The notes: generated from the sequence alone by a model not told the origin. 64,000 nt of DNA from Synaphobranchus kaupii (GCA_029718625.1 CM056391.1:658162-722161); one strand, 5' to 3'. Counted from the stretch's first letter, positions 11,286 to 23,660 are shown. Numbers and translations are program-made.

Positions 11286-13129
11286 GATCTTGGCTGGCCA
11301 GCAAAAGTGATTGGGGTGAATCACAAGGTCACATGCCTGGCTGGGTGAGATAATTGGTGAAACACTGTGACTCTTTGGGCCCAGGGTCAAAGAAAAGAGA
11401 ACAAAAAAAAACTTTGACCTAGTGAATAATAATTTCTGACCTTGTGACTCTGTTTGTCCAAATAAATATCATTGAGCAGGATCCTTCAGATAAGAATTTA
11501 TTCTTTTGAAAACAGGAGAAAAGAGAGGATGAGAACCTCTGAAGAAATATCTTAATTTTTGCAAAAATCCAGTGTAAAAAAATATGAAATGCTCTGTGTT
11601 GAACATTCACACAGTTACATTTACGTACAGCACAGATTTTGACATGTCCTTTAATGCTTTTAATCTGTGACCAGCATGGCCCAGTGACAGATGGCACATA
11701 GTCTATACGATGTCGGAAATACAAGGGACAGGGGAGCTTAATGTGGAACGGTTGGCTGTAAAAATATACAGTCACAATGTCTCTCTGTCTTACAGTAACC
11801 AAAGAATGCAACGCTTGTCCATAGAAGCTACAGGGAGCTGAGGCCTACATTGTCTCTCTGGAGAAGTTCTTTGCAATTCTTGGACTGTTCAATGGTACAT
11901 TGTAGAAATACATTTTTGAATAGGTTACATTTGTCAATGTTTGCAAAAGCCAGGGCTTCCTACTGTTCAAACTTTGGCCTCTGTATATACGGGTTTAAAA
12001 TGGCCTCTGTATATACGGGTTTCATTTTTGGAAAGCTCCATCAGGCAAATGTGGAACATTTTTATTTTTTAATTTATCCTATATTTATCCAGGTGAGACC
12101 CATTTTCAGTGCTCAATCCTTTGTTAATCTCACAGAGTGTAGAATCAGTGTCACGCAAAACCCGTTATGATCAAAAAGGTTATTTACAGAAAAATTTAAA
12201 ATTAAAAAGTTTACTAACACAATAATAGTGCTTAACCACAAGGAGTTTTGGAATGACTTTATCTTAGTTGTTGAATTATTAGGTTTGTCCAGTACGTCTA
12301 AATGAGAACTTATAATGTGTAAAGAAAGTGCATGTTCTTGGCTGTGGGGATTTTTCTGCCCACTAGTGGCAGAGAGCAGTTACTGCAGGAGCCTTGTGCT
12401 AACACAGTGAATTTGTCACACAGCGTGCCCAGTCGATGAGTGTCAGGACACCGTTTCAAAGCTGGCTTCCTCTAGACGCAACTAAACTCCAACTAAAATG
12501 CCGGTGGGGGAAAAAAAGACCATTAAACTATCTCTGTTTCCCACCGGCCAACTAAATTAGCTACTCAATGACAGCTTTGTGTGTCACAGTTGAAAGAAAC
12601 TAAATTCTGACATTGTTCTGCAATTTTATTTCTCCTGGAATGTCACACGAGATAAACGGAATATAAAACTATGCAGCCATGACAGATTCCACAGCCAAAA
12701 GCTCTACAGAGTTGTTCTATTCATGAGAAAGGAACTGTCTTCAAATAAATTCAACCTGGAACTAAAAGTCAAGTCTTTTTGATTTAAAAAAAAATATATA
12801 TATACATTTTAAGATTATCGGGGGGGGTGATATGCTACTGTTAAAAGGCACAAGAAATGTGAGAAAGAGGATATGCTTTGGCTCAAACAACCTGCCACTC
12901 TAAAGCCATACCCTGTATGCCAATAAAATGTCAGTCCTGTCCAACAAAGACAGATGCCTAGTCCTGGTCAAGAGAGGACTGTTTAAGTCCTTGGTGCAGT
13001 CTGGAGAGGCAGGTTGTTCCAAGTGTCAGCAATCCGCCTTGAACCATGACAGTTTACGGCACTCAACTGTATAATCCAGTTAAACTCCAACCCAGTGCCA
13101 GACCAACACTTTGACTCAACTCCTGCCAA

Positions 13130-13130
<1 letters not shown>
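11286..13130. other. Unassigned AT-rich DNA
   Basis: No supported gene. A 28-bp segment beginning GGCCTCTGTATATACGGGTT is duplicated in tandem near 11969-12022. Short TA and G runs lie near 12785-12830. Confidence 0.45.
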
Positions 13131-13182
<52 letters not shown>

Positions 13183-13408
13183 CCTCCTCTCTCTCTCCAT
13201 CCCTCTCTCTCTCTCTCCATCCCTCTCTCTGTCTCTCTCCATCCCTCTCTCTCTCTCTCTCCATCCCTCTCTCTCTCTCTCTCCATCCCTCTCTCTCTCT
13301 CTCCATCCCTCTCTCTCTCCATCCCTCTCTCTCTCCATCCCTCTCTCTCTCTCTCCATCCCTCTCTCTCTCTCCATCCCTCTCTCTCCATCCCTCTCTCT
13401 CTCCATCC

Positions 13409-13439
<31 letters not shown>

Positions 13440-13442
13440 TCC
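13131..13442 (+). repeat. CT-rich tract with CATC interruptions
   Basis: CT dinucleotides are interrupted by about sixteen CCATCCCT words at spacings of roughly 14-24 bp. It is a compound micro/minisatellite. The long Arg/Glu and Ser/Leu frames on the two strands are shadows of it. Confidence 0.97.
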
Positions 13443-14067
13443 CTTGTTCTTTTTCTCTCACCCTTTACCCCTTCGCTCTGCACCGTTTAAAATTTAAAAT
13501 GTAAATGTATTAATGAACAGATGCCATGCTCCAGAGAGGCCTACTGTAAGTGCATGGAGCTAAGGTGGGTGAGACACGTATCACAATCCCTGCAATAAAA
13601 CCACTTACTGGGATAATGGCCGCTAGCAGGGTTAAGTGCCCACAACCAGTGACGTTCCCCCATCCCTCGCTGTCCACCTGGTCTGCTCAACTTTGACCCT
13701 TGGACAGTTAGCAGTTTTATTAGCATTCAACGCATCTGATTTAAAAAAAAAACTACCAAGATATTTTAGGACCTAGAAAATTTAATTGCATTATTGAACA
13801 AAACAGTTTAGTTGAAACAGCAACCTCAACGTTACGGGTTTGGGTTAGGCTTAGGGCCAGATACGAACAAAAGACGAAGAAAACTTTGTGTTGTGTCGAT
13901 GTTCACACCAACCACTTAAATACGTCGATCTCTATCAAGCACTTTTAACCCGGAGCTGTCATGTGAGCGACGTGAAATTCAGTTCCGTTTTATTTGATTT
14001 GTGTGGTGCATTTTATAGAGAAGCAGTCAGGAAAACAGGAAATGGGAAAATTGGGGACTAAGACCAA

Positions 14068-15040
14068 GGGCTCTATTTTAATAAACCAAACGCAATGGTG
14101 AACACAAGAGTAAGCGCTTGGCGGTATCGCTCTGAGGGCGTGTCGGCGAGAATTAGGTAATTTCATGACGGCAATCTGGGCGCATCTGATGGCGGTATTG
14201 CTAAAAGGCTGGGTTTAAATGTCCTAGGTGTGTCTCTATGTAGCCAATCAAATTGTTGTTCTCATGCTTTAAAAAAAGCCAGTTGAACGCAATCGCTCCA
14301 TGCAATTTCAGAATGAGCAACCCAAACGCACTGGACCGTCAACGACAAGAGCGATTTTCCGCACAGGAATCAGACATACTTGCAACAGAAATACAGGCTA
14401 GGACTGTAGTAATTTATGGATCACAATCCACACCACCTCGTCTCCCAGAAGTTCGGAAGGCACGGGAGGAGGGTGGCGAATGCATTAATTAGCCTACATT
14501 AGGTGATGTAGGCATAATTATGATTCAAATGGTAGGCTTATGATTCAACTGTGTCAATGTGTAATTTATATATTATAGGCTATTGGCCTACATGATCGCA
14601 AGTTTCTTGTAAGCTGCCCTGTTTTATTCTAGTAGTTTAAATTAAAATTAATTAATTAATAATAATTATAGGCTATTTGTTCATTAAATGGAAGTGTAAT
14701 GTTGGCATCACCTATAGACACTACATAGAACTACATGACTAATAAGTTGCCAAATTGCCAGAGTCTATTGCGTTGCCGCTAAGAGGTGGTTCCAGCTGAT
14801 CATAACGCAATGGGTTTTCGTTGGTTCAAATTGTCACTGAGCCGAAAGTATTTTAGAACACGCCCCAGACAGCGCCACCCATCCCACTGCAGCGCAAGCG
14901 AAAGGATGTTATGTTGAGAATTTGTTGATCCTAGCGGTATTGCTGAGAAACGCCATAGCGCCAGTTTTAAGACGTTGATGCTGTCAACAAGCTTGCGTTT
15001 GACTATACCGTCCCCTTGCGCTGGTTTGAAAATAGAGCCC
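14068..15040. mobile_element. PIF/Harbinger-type non-autonomous element
   Basis: The left end GGGCTCTATTTTAATAAACC and the complement of the right end, GGGCTCTATTTTCAAACCAG, form an inverted repeat that continues into a shared CGCAA word. The 973-bp interior has a remnant of the Myb-like accessory protein typical of Harbinger elements but no DDE transposase. A clear 3-bp target duplication was not found (CAA on the left, CTA on the right). Confidence 0.8.
14313..14492 (+). pseudogene. Myb/SANT-like DNA-binding domain remnant of a Harbinger accessory gene
   Basis: From ATG 14313 the frame reads MSNPNALDRQRQERFSAQES, then DILATEIQARTVVIYGSQ, then PPRLPEVRKAREE, and stops at 14490-14492. The pattern RFSAQE..L..E..AR...IYG followed by PPR..EVRKAWEE is that of the trihelix/Myb-like protein found in fish Harbinger elements and in NAIF1-type host relatives. 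The frame ends just after the expected third helix, the normally conserved Trp of KAWEE is Arg here, and the rest of the protein is missing, so it is a fragment. In intact elements this partner helps bring transposase to the DNA ends. Confidence 0.75.
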
Positions 15041-16532
15041 CTAGCCTTAAACCCCAAAAACATGACTAAGTATGAGAAGAAGAAGAAAAACAGTGAAGCA
15101 GTGGTGAGGAGACTCTTAGGGTAGAAATCTGTAGAGGAGCCCAGCTACAGAGGGACAGCCTCTATAACGATAGGCTCAATGACAACAGGGAGGTAATTGG
15201 GAATCTACCAGAGCAAATAATCACGTGTCAATATGTGCTCAAGCAAACCTAATTAAAATAGAAGTGGCTGGAACTAAAAGCAAACACGCACCGTGTTTCC
15301 CCGAGGACTAGTGTAGGAGATACACTGTTGTGTTCTGCTGATGAACGTAAACCTTAACGTGTTTGGACAGGGGGGAGGAAGCCATTGATTTCTGTGGTCA
15401 GGGGTTGATTGGCCTAAACAACAGGGACCCAGCATGGTGTACCCCACCCCTGGTCCCACCCCAAAACATGAGGATAATTGGGGTCGTGACCCCTGGGGAT
15501 CTAAGGAACCAATGGGAGGGCTGCTCTTGTTATGGGCAATTAATTGTCAACCAATAGCGACTCTCTCGAGTTCTGCATTTCACTAGTTATTTTATTGGTT
15601 TAATCTTCTGTTCTTGCGCAGTGGAAACCCTGAAAGACAGCAGAGGAGGAAAAAGGCAGACTGTTTCCAAGGCTAATTTAGCGAAGGGTGGGCACTAGGA
15701 CTGCTAAGCTTTCCTGTCCAGTTTTTTTTTTTTTTTTGTGAACTTCACAGCTCACACTGCTAAATGACCTCCATTCTTGCAAGTGGTAAAACTTTTCAAA
15801 CAAAAAATGAGTAGTCTAATGTTTTGACTGCGCAGAAAAATCATTTATCATTCCTAATGCAGCATGACCATTTCTTAACAAAAGCACGGTGAAAAGCAGT
15901 TCTAAACACGTCACTGAGCCATTCACAGTTTTTTCTAAACCTGCAAAAACAGCTAATAAAACACCTCTATCATTCAGGCATAACAGAAAACACTCACATG
16001 TGGGAGTTTTTTTTTTTCTTTGGGTCTTCAGAAAATGTTTAACTTGACAGGAGATTAAAAGGCCTCAAAAAAAAAGAAGATAAATAAATAAAATCACTGG
16101 CGCGCTGATGCTAGACTTTCAGGAGGGCCTAAGGCACCTTTGAGTTTATTTGGAATGCCCCCCCCCGCCCCCCCCCCCCCCAAAAAAGAGTCAGTGTTCT
16201 AGATAGTTCTGATTGCTACATCAGTATTATAGTTCAGTTACAACATTCTGTCATATATTTATGAGCTCACACCTTCAAGGGTTAAAGACTTCACAGTCAG
16301 CACAGGGTTTCTGTTCAAATTATACCAATAAAAGACCTGAAGGCACAAACTCAGAGGAGAGGAAATATCCAATGTAAAGCCAGCTGGTAGTCAGAAACCT
16401 CTGTCTACATAGCCTAATCTGTACTGCACATAAAAAACTGTCTGGGCCAATAAAAACTAGACACAGGAATTTAAAGAATAATAAAAAACTATTATAAAAT
16501 TGAGCTATCCCCTTTTGAACAGCAAAATCTTT

Positions 16533-16580
16533 AGTGTAAAATCAACTCTGATAGAGAACTCTTAATAGAGTGCATTTTCG
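16533..16580 (+). repeat. Dispersed repeat fragment, copy 2 of 3
   Basis: AGTGTAAAATCAACTCTGAT and CTTAATAGAGTGCATTTT match the start of the fragment at 9355. It is truncated after about 45 bp. Confidence 0.5.
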
Positions 16581-17657
16581 CCCTAATGGACTCATAAAAA
16601 CGACATTACAGTTGATTAAACTCTATAAAAGTTGCTATACATCCCCCCTCCCCATCTTTTATTACAGCAAATATGAAAAAGAAAAGAAAATCACAAAGTT
16701 TTACGCCCTGCATCAGCTGCAGTTTCCCCATAGCACTGTGATATGTTATGTGATATTGGCAGTTTGTACAGTAGGCTACTTACAAAGTCATCGTTGTGTT
16801 CGGAAACGAGTCCGGAGGCAACGTCTCACGGAGTTCAATGTTGCTGCAAACCACTTTCCGCTCTACCTTTGACGTTTCCCCAGCGTTTTTTTGGACGTTC
16901 GTCATATAATTTACAATCTGACGATAATGACGCTATTAAACGGCTCCTGGAAGGAACAATGCAATAAAATGCACAATGTACGGCGCAATGATCTTCATTT
17001 CCAAATGGACAGGCTACAGTAAGCGAAAAAATATATATATATTTTAATATATGCTAAAGACTAACAAAAAACAACAACCTACGATTTAATTATAGTCTGC
17101 GTTTAACGTCTATTGCATTCGAATCAAAATCCAACCCAAATGTAATTTTGCCAGGACTCAGTCCCCCGGTAATGGTGCTTTCTTGATGCATTTTTTGAAG
17201 ATACTTTACTTAATGTACAGGAGGCTACTGTGCGTCTGTTGGAAATACTGGTCCCTTTACATTCCTTTGTTAGTCAGTCAGTTAGCATTATTCCATTGCT
17301 TTTTATCGCCTTACCAGGCGAATACTCTCTGTAACAGTTTCCCAGTGCTGGTAAACACGGTTATTGCTTAGTCCTTGTTTCCACATACATCTAGCTACTA
17401 TCTAGCTAACGCCAACAGCACTCGCAATAAGTTCCTCTTTAAACTTTGTATACATATTTCTTTGATGCAGTTTCGAGCGCGTGCTTCTTGTTCATTTTCC
17501 AGTCTTTGGGGGAAAACAAAGTTCACCTACGGTCCGAGTCTGACTTCTGTGCGCTCGCTTTTTTTTTGGCAAGCGACCCACTTCATTGCAAGCAGGACTC
17601 ACGAGCTTCCCATTGAGAATTCCACTACCCTTCGCTCCATGTTGGAATTCCACCCTC

Positions 17658-17665
17658 TGACGTCA
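17658..17665. promoter_or_regulatory. CRE-like palindrome TGACGTCA
   Basis: A perfect full CRE (binding site class for CREB/ATF factors) occurs in a somewhat GC-richer stretch. No transcription start can be tied to it from sequence alone. Confidence 0.3.
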
Positions 17666-18469
17666 CCACAGCCTCCCTGTAGTGTCATTTCAGTTCATTT
17701 TATTAAAATTCAAATCCCCTTTTTTTTTGTGCCAAAGCCATAGAGGCTACATCTACAAACTGTCTAGTTTCTGTGCGTATTAAATTACTTATGTTTTTAC
17801 GAATACAAGTTCGACCAATGTAAGTTTCCCCATCATTGAGCATACAGATAGGCTACTAGCTCATTACCTGCATGGTGTATTTTACATAGTCTTCTTTGCT
17901 CATCTTCATCAAGGGTGTGAATAATTGTGGCTGGTAGTGAATAGTAGCCTATAAAACATAAATTGTTAAGTGTGAAATTCTGAGTAGCCTACATGTGATC
18001 CCGTCCGAGTTTAAATAAACTCTTCTACAGTTTAATCAACGGTTAAAAAAAAAAAACCTGACCGTGTAGGCTAGGCTAGCTGTAGGCTAATTGTAAAAAT
18101 CAGAGGTCATCGTGATGTGAAAACTAAAGTCGTATCAAACATACAGTGCCGTCACATTGTAAATGGGGCCGCGCTGCATTAACAATGCCAAACACCAGAC
18201 CTAATCTCTCCATGTCAGATAATCCACTTCCAATAGTGTTTATTGGCCGCCTTTTCGAGCGGTCAGAGAATAATGCTACCCTTTCTCCCCTTTAAAACGA
18301 CCTCACATTTAGCCTAATAGTTTTACCTTTTCTCCATTGTTTTTGTTTTGTTGCTTTTTCCAGCGCTTGGTGGTCATTTAATTGTCAAAAATAATTGACT
18401 GGTTTACCTCTTTGGCTCTTAGGTGTAATTCCTTCTGAAGACAGTTATACCAGATAGACCGTCAGAGCA

Positions 18470-18590
18470 GAGTTTCCAGTGAAAATGAATCCTGGTAGAG
18501 CACTTTTAACTCAGAGTGCTCCCTGTGGGCTCGTATAATCTATTTTAGAGTTGACTTAGCACTGAGTACTCGTAATGTAAACCAGCACCA
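18470..18590 (+). repeat. Dispersed repeat fragment, copy 3 of 3 (weak)
   Basis: CTGGTAGAGCACTTTTAACT and AGAGTTGACTTAGCACTGAG resemble, with more divergence, the repeat near 9.4 kb. Confidence 0.35.
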
Positions 18591-18777
18591 TCTTTTATTT
18601 TTTATCATCTTTTGTCTGGGGCAAAAAAAAAGTTTATTAAAATGGTTTGCAGTCGTTTTTAAATATTAAAGTTGTGTGCAGAGAAATAGGAATCCACACA
18701 ATTTTGACTTAAATGTAAAATAGTCGAGTCTACTCCATGAAATACTGAACCGAAAATCCAATCGGCCTTTGCCTCTA

Positions 18778-19801
18778 TGGGTGGATTCCAATCGCTTATT
18801 TTATCCGTCCTCTTCTCCCTCTGTCCTCGCCTGACCCGGAAATCGATCGAGGTTCGCCATCTTTAAGGTTGTATCAGCGATTTTGGGTGGAAACATAAAT
18901 GATCACATTCATCTGATTTTTCCTCAGGATCCTCTAGCTGCCCGCCCCATAAGCAGGCCGTCAAAAAACCGCGTCTCTGTAGGCAGCCTATGCTCCGAGA
19001 TCGTACACAAAAACAAATGGTACTACCAACCACTCAAAACCAAAATAAACAGTATTCCAACCAATCACAATGATCTGCACAAACTCTATTACTCTTATCT
19101 CGCTGAAATCTTGACGGATTTACAAACGGTTTGGTTTCTTACAAACGTTATTAACGTGGTTATAATTCTGGATGCTTGAACACTATTTTTTAAAACATAA
19201 CATAATTATTAATAAGTATGTTTGTTTTGGGATTTCGCTTCAGAAGTGAGGTCACCCAAAATCGCTGATACAACCTTTAAGGACAGTCCAAACCGCTAAA
19301 TGCTCCTCGGAGGAGCGAGGAGTGGGGAACGAGCTGGCTCCCGGAGTGTGCTTCAGTGAGGAAACACAAGTGTAGCCTTCACGGAAGCCTTTTCTCGGAA
19401 CGCGTGACGTGTATAAATTATCACCACTCTTCACATCTGCCGCAGGCACACCCCCTACACAAATACAATTTTACCCTTCCTTTCCATTTATTATAAAGCG
19501 CTAATCCATAATGGCACTCATTCTGTATAACTAACAAAAGTTTATACAAAGTTTCTAACCGTTTATTCATGAAAAAATAAGCTAAAAGCATTATAGTTAA
19601 GCACGTGAGCATAATATGACGCTGATGCTTGATTGAGCAAGAACGTTCCATTTGCCTAATACATTTGCCTCGTTTCCTCCACCCTCGTATCTGATCCTTG
19701 CATCCTTTCCTCGCGTCCTCTGTTGGGCGGAGCTAAGGAGCGAGGAAAGGACGAGAAGAAAGGATGCAAGGAGTAAAAATAAGCGGTTGGAATGAACCCT
19801 A
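18778..19801. mobile_element. Outer DNA transposon/MITE interrupted by a second one
   Basis: The left end TGGGTGGATTCCAATCGCTT and the complement of the right end, AGGGTTCATTCCAACCGCTT, share GGGT..ATTCCAA.CGCTTATTTT. Further inside, GGATGCAAGG and CCTTGCATCC words near the right end form another hairpin. A separate element occupies 18867-19276. Without it the outer element would be about 600 bp. No transposase is present and the target duplication is not clear. Confidence 0.7.
18867..19276. mobile_element. TTAA-flanked MITE nested in the outer element
   Basis: The inverted ends GGTTGTATCAGCGATTTTGG (left) and its complement (right, ending 19276) match for about 25 bp. TTAA lies at 18863-18866 and again at 19277-19280, as for transposons that duplicate TTAA such as Kolobok or piggyBac. 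The RGG-type end fits Kolobok better, but there is no transposase to confirm this. A 98-codon frame inside has no recognised domain. Confidence 0.85.
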
Positions 19802-19948
19802 TGAGTCTACCAGAGAACTGACTGATTCCTGTCAACGTCTCTCTATTAACACGTCAGCCGAATAAGAAGACACCTGTAGCGCATGCTAGCTACTCGTTTT
19901 TTTTCTTTCCACAGAATAAACTGGTCGATGCTTCCCCACCGAGGCAGT

Positions 19949-20369
19949 TTATATAAGCAACAGGAGCCAGGGAATTAAGCCATGCATCAAAGGTTAAAAA
20001 GCTCGAGGATTATAAACGGAGGAGGAGGAGGATGATGTAGCGGCGGTTTTGCCGCGGACAGATGAAAACGGAGGAGTTGCGGCAGGAGGGGACTCACAAA
20101 AAGAACATTTATCAAACGTTCAGGCCCGCGATGCCGCCAACGGCCATTTGTACGCGAGCGCTGCTAATGAAGACAAACCTCACTGTGCTGCCCTCGTGCC
20201 CTGTGGTAAAATTAAGGGCCTTTATGCAGCTCGCCAGCCGTGGAAGAGAGAAATATCTCGCGGACGGCGCGGAATACCGATTTTTCCCCCCTGCAACGTA
20301 GCCTATCTGCATTTGCAGATGCATGACAGGTGATTTATTTATTTTAGTGAAGTAGCACAATCAATAAGG
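19949..20369 (+). promoter_or_regulatory. Candidate TATA promoter and first exon
   Basis: TTATATAAGC at about 19949 lies in a sequence that turns GC-rich with several CpGs between 20030 and 20290 and ends at AAGG-GTAAGT (donor GT at 20370-20371), which fits the vertebrate 5' splice consensus well. An ATG at 20062 opens a 79-codon frame that stops before the donor and shows no known domain, so any transcript may be non-coding or have its main start further on. This is inferred from motifs only. Confidence 0.3.
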
Positions 20370-20371
20370 GT

Positions 20372-21274
20372 AAGTATGAGTTTATAAAGATAATACTTCA
20401 GACATCTTTTGGAAAAATTTGATTATTCTCAACCAATGGGGTGCCGATACAAAACCATACTGCTTGTATGAAGCCAGTCTATTTGAAGGGTTTACTTCCT
20501 AAAAACTAAAAACAGTCGTTTCATTTTCAATTGTCGTAGCAGGAGCATGAAATGAACTTTGGGTTTTGTGGAAAAAGAAAATTACTTTGTGAAAATGAAG
20601 ACCAGAGATTCCTGGTTGATTCAGTTGGTAAAGGCGCTCACTGGCGGTAGCCTACATTACATTACGTTGGGATACATTAGCCTGTATTGTTAGCAGTTGG
20701 CATTATGCTCTCATCCAGAATAACTCACACGGGAAAACATCAGTTATCATAAGCAGACAGACTGGTGTGAGATCCTGTTGTGCAGAAGTCCCGTTTAGTT
20801 CAACTGCACTGCCCTCTTGTGGTACATTCATGTATTGTAATCGCTCTTCATTTTGGGCCAGTCCTGATTCTGAACGAGAGGAATTTACACATACAATACA
20901 CCACACGATTTTTGCTGTCAGAGAGAGATCGTTATTTTTGCCTTAATTTGGGTGCTGAAAGTCCAATGATTTAGAAAAGACTGCCAGGAAATGTGAGAGG
21001 GTATCACACTTTAGTTGTCTGAAACTTGTCTAACCTACAGGAGGCTTTTAAGTGCTTTTTTACACACTCCCAATTATGCGAGAATCATGCACATCAGAGG
21101 TTTTTGTATTCTGACCGGATATATGCACTCGCATAACTCTGAAATGGGTGATCTGTCCTGGCTAACAATTAGCTGTTCCTGACACACACATAAATTATAA
21201 AATAGTTGGCAAGATATTAATTCAAAGTGAATTATTTTCTGTAGCCCAGTCCCTCAGATTACCAATTTAAAATT

Positions 21275-21275
<1 letters not shown>
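20372..21275. other. Unassigned AT-rich DNA
   Basis: No supported gene, RNA or transposon end. Confidence 0.4.
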
Positions 21276-21373
<98 letters not shown>

Positions 21374-21404
21374 GAGAGAAAGAAAGAAAGAGAGAGAGAG
21401 AGAG
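21276..21404 (+). repeat. (CA)n microsatellite followed by an AG-rich tract
   Basis: About 94 bp of CA dinucleotides to 21369, then GA/GAAA-rich sequence to about 21404. Confidence 0.98.
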
Positions 21405-21486
21405 TTTGGGGCAGTGCAGATAAGTACACACTCTCTTCTGAAAGATGTGATGTCAAGGCACCAATTGGACTCACACAGAGATTACT

Positions 21487-22704
21487 TTAACAGATACCAG
21501 ACCGTGGGGCCCATCCACACACTGGAACAGTGCCTTAACAGATACCAGACCGTGGGGCCCATCCACACACTGGAACAGAGCCTTAACAGATACCAGACCA
21601 TGGGGCCCATCCACACACTGGAACAGAACCTTAACAGATACCAGACCATGGGGCCCATCCACACACTGGAACAAAGCCTTAACAGATACCAGACTGTGGG
21701 GCCCATCCACACACTGGAACAGAGCCTTAACAGTCACCAGACCATGGGGCCCATCCACACACTGGAAGAGAGCCTTAACAGATACCAGACCATGGGGCCC
21801 ATCCACACACTGGAACAGTGCCTTAACAGATACCAGACCATGGGGCCCATCCACACACTGAAACAGAGCTTTAACAGATACCAGACCATGGGGCCCATCC
21901 ACACACTGGAACAGAGCCTTAACAGATACCAGACTGTAGGGCCCATCCACACACTGGAACAGAGCCTAAACAGATACCAGACCATGGGGCCCATCCACAC
22001 ACTGGAACAGAGCCGTAACAGATACCAGACCGTGGGGCCCATCCACACACTGGAACAGAGCCTTAACAGACACCAGACCGTAGGGGCCCATCCACACACT
22101 GGAACAGAGCCTTAACAGATACCAGACTGTGGGGCCCATCCACACACTGGAACAGAGCCTTAACAGATACCAGACCGTAGGGCCCATCCACACACTGGAA
22201 CAGAGCCTTAACAGATACCAGACTGTGGGGCCCATCCACACACTGGAACCCATCCACACACTGGAACAAAGCCCAAACAGATACCAGACTGTGGGACCCA
22301 TCCACACACTGGAACAAAGCCCAAACAGATACCAGACCGTAGGGTCCATCCACACACTGGAACAGAGCCTTAACAGATACCAGACTGTGGGGCCCATCCA
22401 CACACTGGAACAGAGCCTTAACAGATACCAGACCATGGGGCCCATCCACACACTGGAACAGAGCCTTAACAGATACCAGACTGTGGGGCCCATCCACACA
22501 CTGGAACAGAGCCTTAACAGATACCAGACTGTGGGGCCCATCCACACACTGGAACAGAGCCTTAACAGATACCAGACCATGGGGCCCATCCACACACTGG
22601 AACAGAGCCTTAACAGATACCAGACTGTGGGGCCCATCCACACACTGGAACAGAGCCTTAACAGATACCAGACCATGGGGCCCATCCACACACTGGAACA
22701 GTGC
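21487..22704 (+). repeat. 48-bp minisatellite (about 25 copies)
   Basis: The unit starts TTAACAGATACCAGACCRTG and ends with CACACTGGAACAGAGC; nearly every copy has the ApaI palindrome GGGCCC. Polymorphic sites are few (CCGTGG, CCATGG or CTGTGG; CAGAGC or CAGTGC). One copy near 22083 has an extra G and one near 22250 is cut to about half. The 16-codon unit gives frames reading NRYQTVGPIHTLEQ on plus and two others on minus, all shadows. Confidence 0.98.
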
Positions 22705-23660
22705 CAGCCACGCAGCAGCCCCCTGAGATGCTGAGATATTTGCAATTTTGCTGATTATACACTTTATGAAAATATACTTCATGGACCCCAATGACTAATG
22801 ATCTAAAGTTAAACAACACATTAGTACTGCAACATACTTTGTGTTGTTGCTCAGACTAGACATATAGTCGATATGTTATCATACTGCATCAATTAAAATA
22901 GTGGAGAAAGACACAAGTGGCTATTTTAATGATTTAGAACAATATGTGCTGATTGTGATTTATTCCAACAGAACGCTAATTAACATTTTAATCGCCCACC
23001 AGAGCCGTTTTAATAACCAGAGGAATATTACACTTTAATTAATTACGGGACTTTATTCTGATTAGGCTAAGGTGTACAATATAAAAGTTGAAAACCACTT
23101 TTGACAGTGCTTTCCAATTAAACCGCAGATATATCATGCAGGTAGATAAGTTGGTTCTGACAATGAATTAGTAAGTTTAATTATACCGCTCAATCACGCT
23201 CACCCCAGGGGCCTACGCAGAAGGTCCCACACAGACTTTAGCACGAAAAGCACATTCGCCACTGACCAGACTTAACTTGTTATATTTTGACAAGCCTCCA
23301 CGAAATATTCAAGACAAGAGAACCAATTTAAATAATGTAAATTAATTCAACAATGTAGCCAGTAATTAACTGTCTCCATTATAAATGATAAAAATCTAAG
23401 CTGGGATTTTGATGTAGTGCTCACAGGTACAGACCCACAGACCTGGCAGATAATTACCTTTGCTATTTACCCATTACCCTCATATGCAAATTCCTGGAAG
23501 ACGGGGTGTAATTAAACATTTCTTTCCAATATAGCGCATCTTATTAATACGAACACTCTGGAAACAACTTGCCCTCAACTCTTTTATATTCTCAGTCATG
23601 TCCGAAATCACCCAGATATTAGACATTCACACCCCCTCCCAGAGCCCCATCACACAGATA
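22705..23660. other. Unassigned AT-rich DNA rich in TAAT/ATTA words
   Basis: No coding or transposon signal. Several TTAATTA-type words (for example 22978-22984 and 23035-23045) resemble homeodomain sites, so conserved non-coding sequence is possible. Confidence 0.3.

Larger units (their letters stand above)
15041..18777. other. Unassigned DNA, mostly AT-rich, with homopolymer runs
   Basis: No gene could be supported. There are T-runs at about 15721-15737 and 16009-16018 and a C-run at about 16158-16181. The segment 17.3-17.7 kb is less AT-rich and includes a CRE-like site (separate entry). Confidence 0.4.

Noticed and set aside
20049..20333. 94-residue protein starting at a TTG
   Set aside because: The start is not ATG, no domain is visible and the frame overlaps another of similar length. 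Only the promoter/exon layout is kept as a candidate.
21487..22704. CRISPR array (regular repeats)
   Set aside because: The repeats are head-to-tail without unique spacers, the host is a vertebrate, and no cas gene is present. The same applies to the other arrays.
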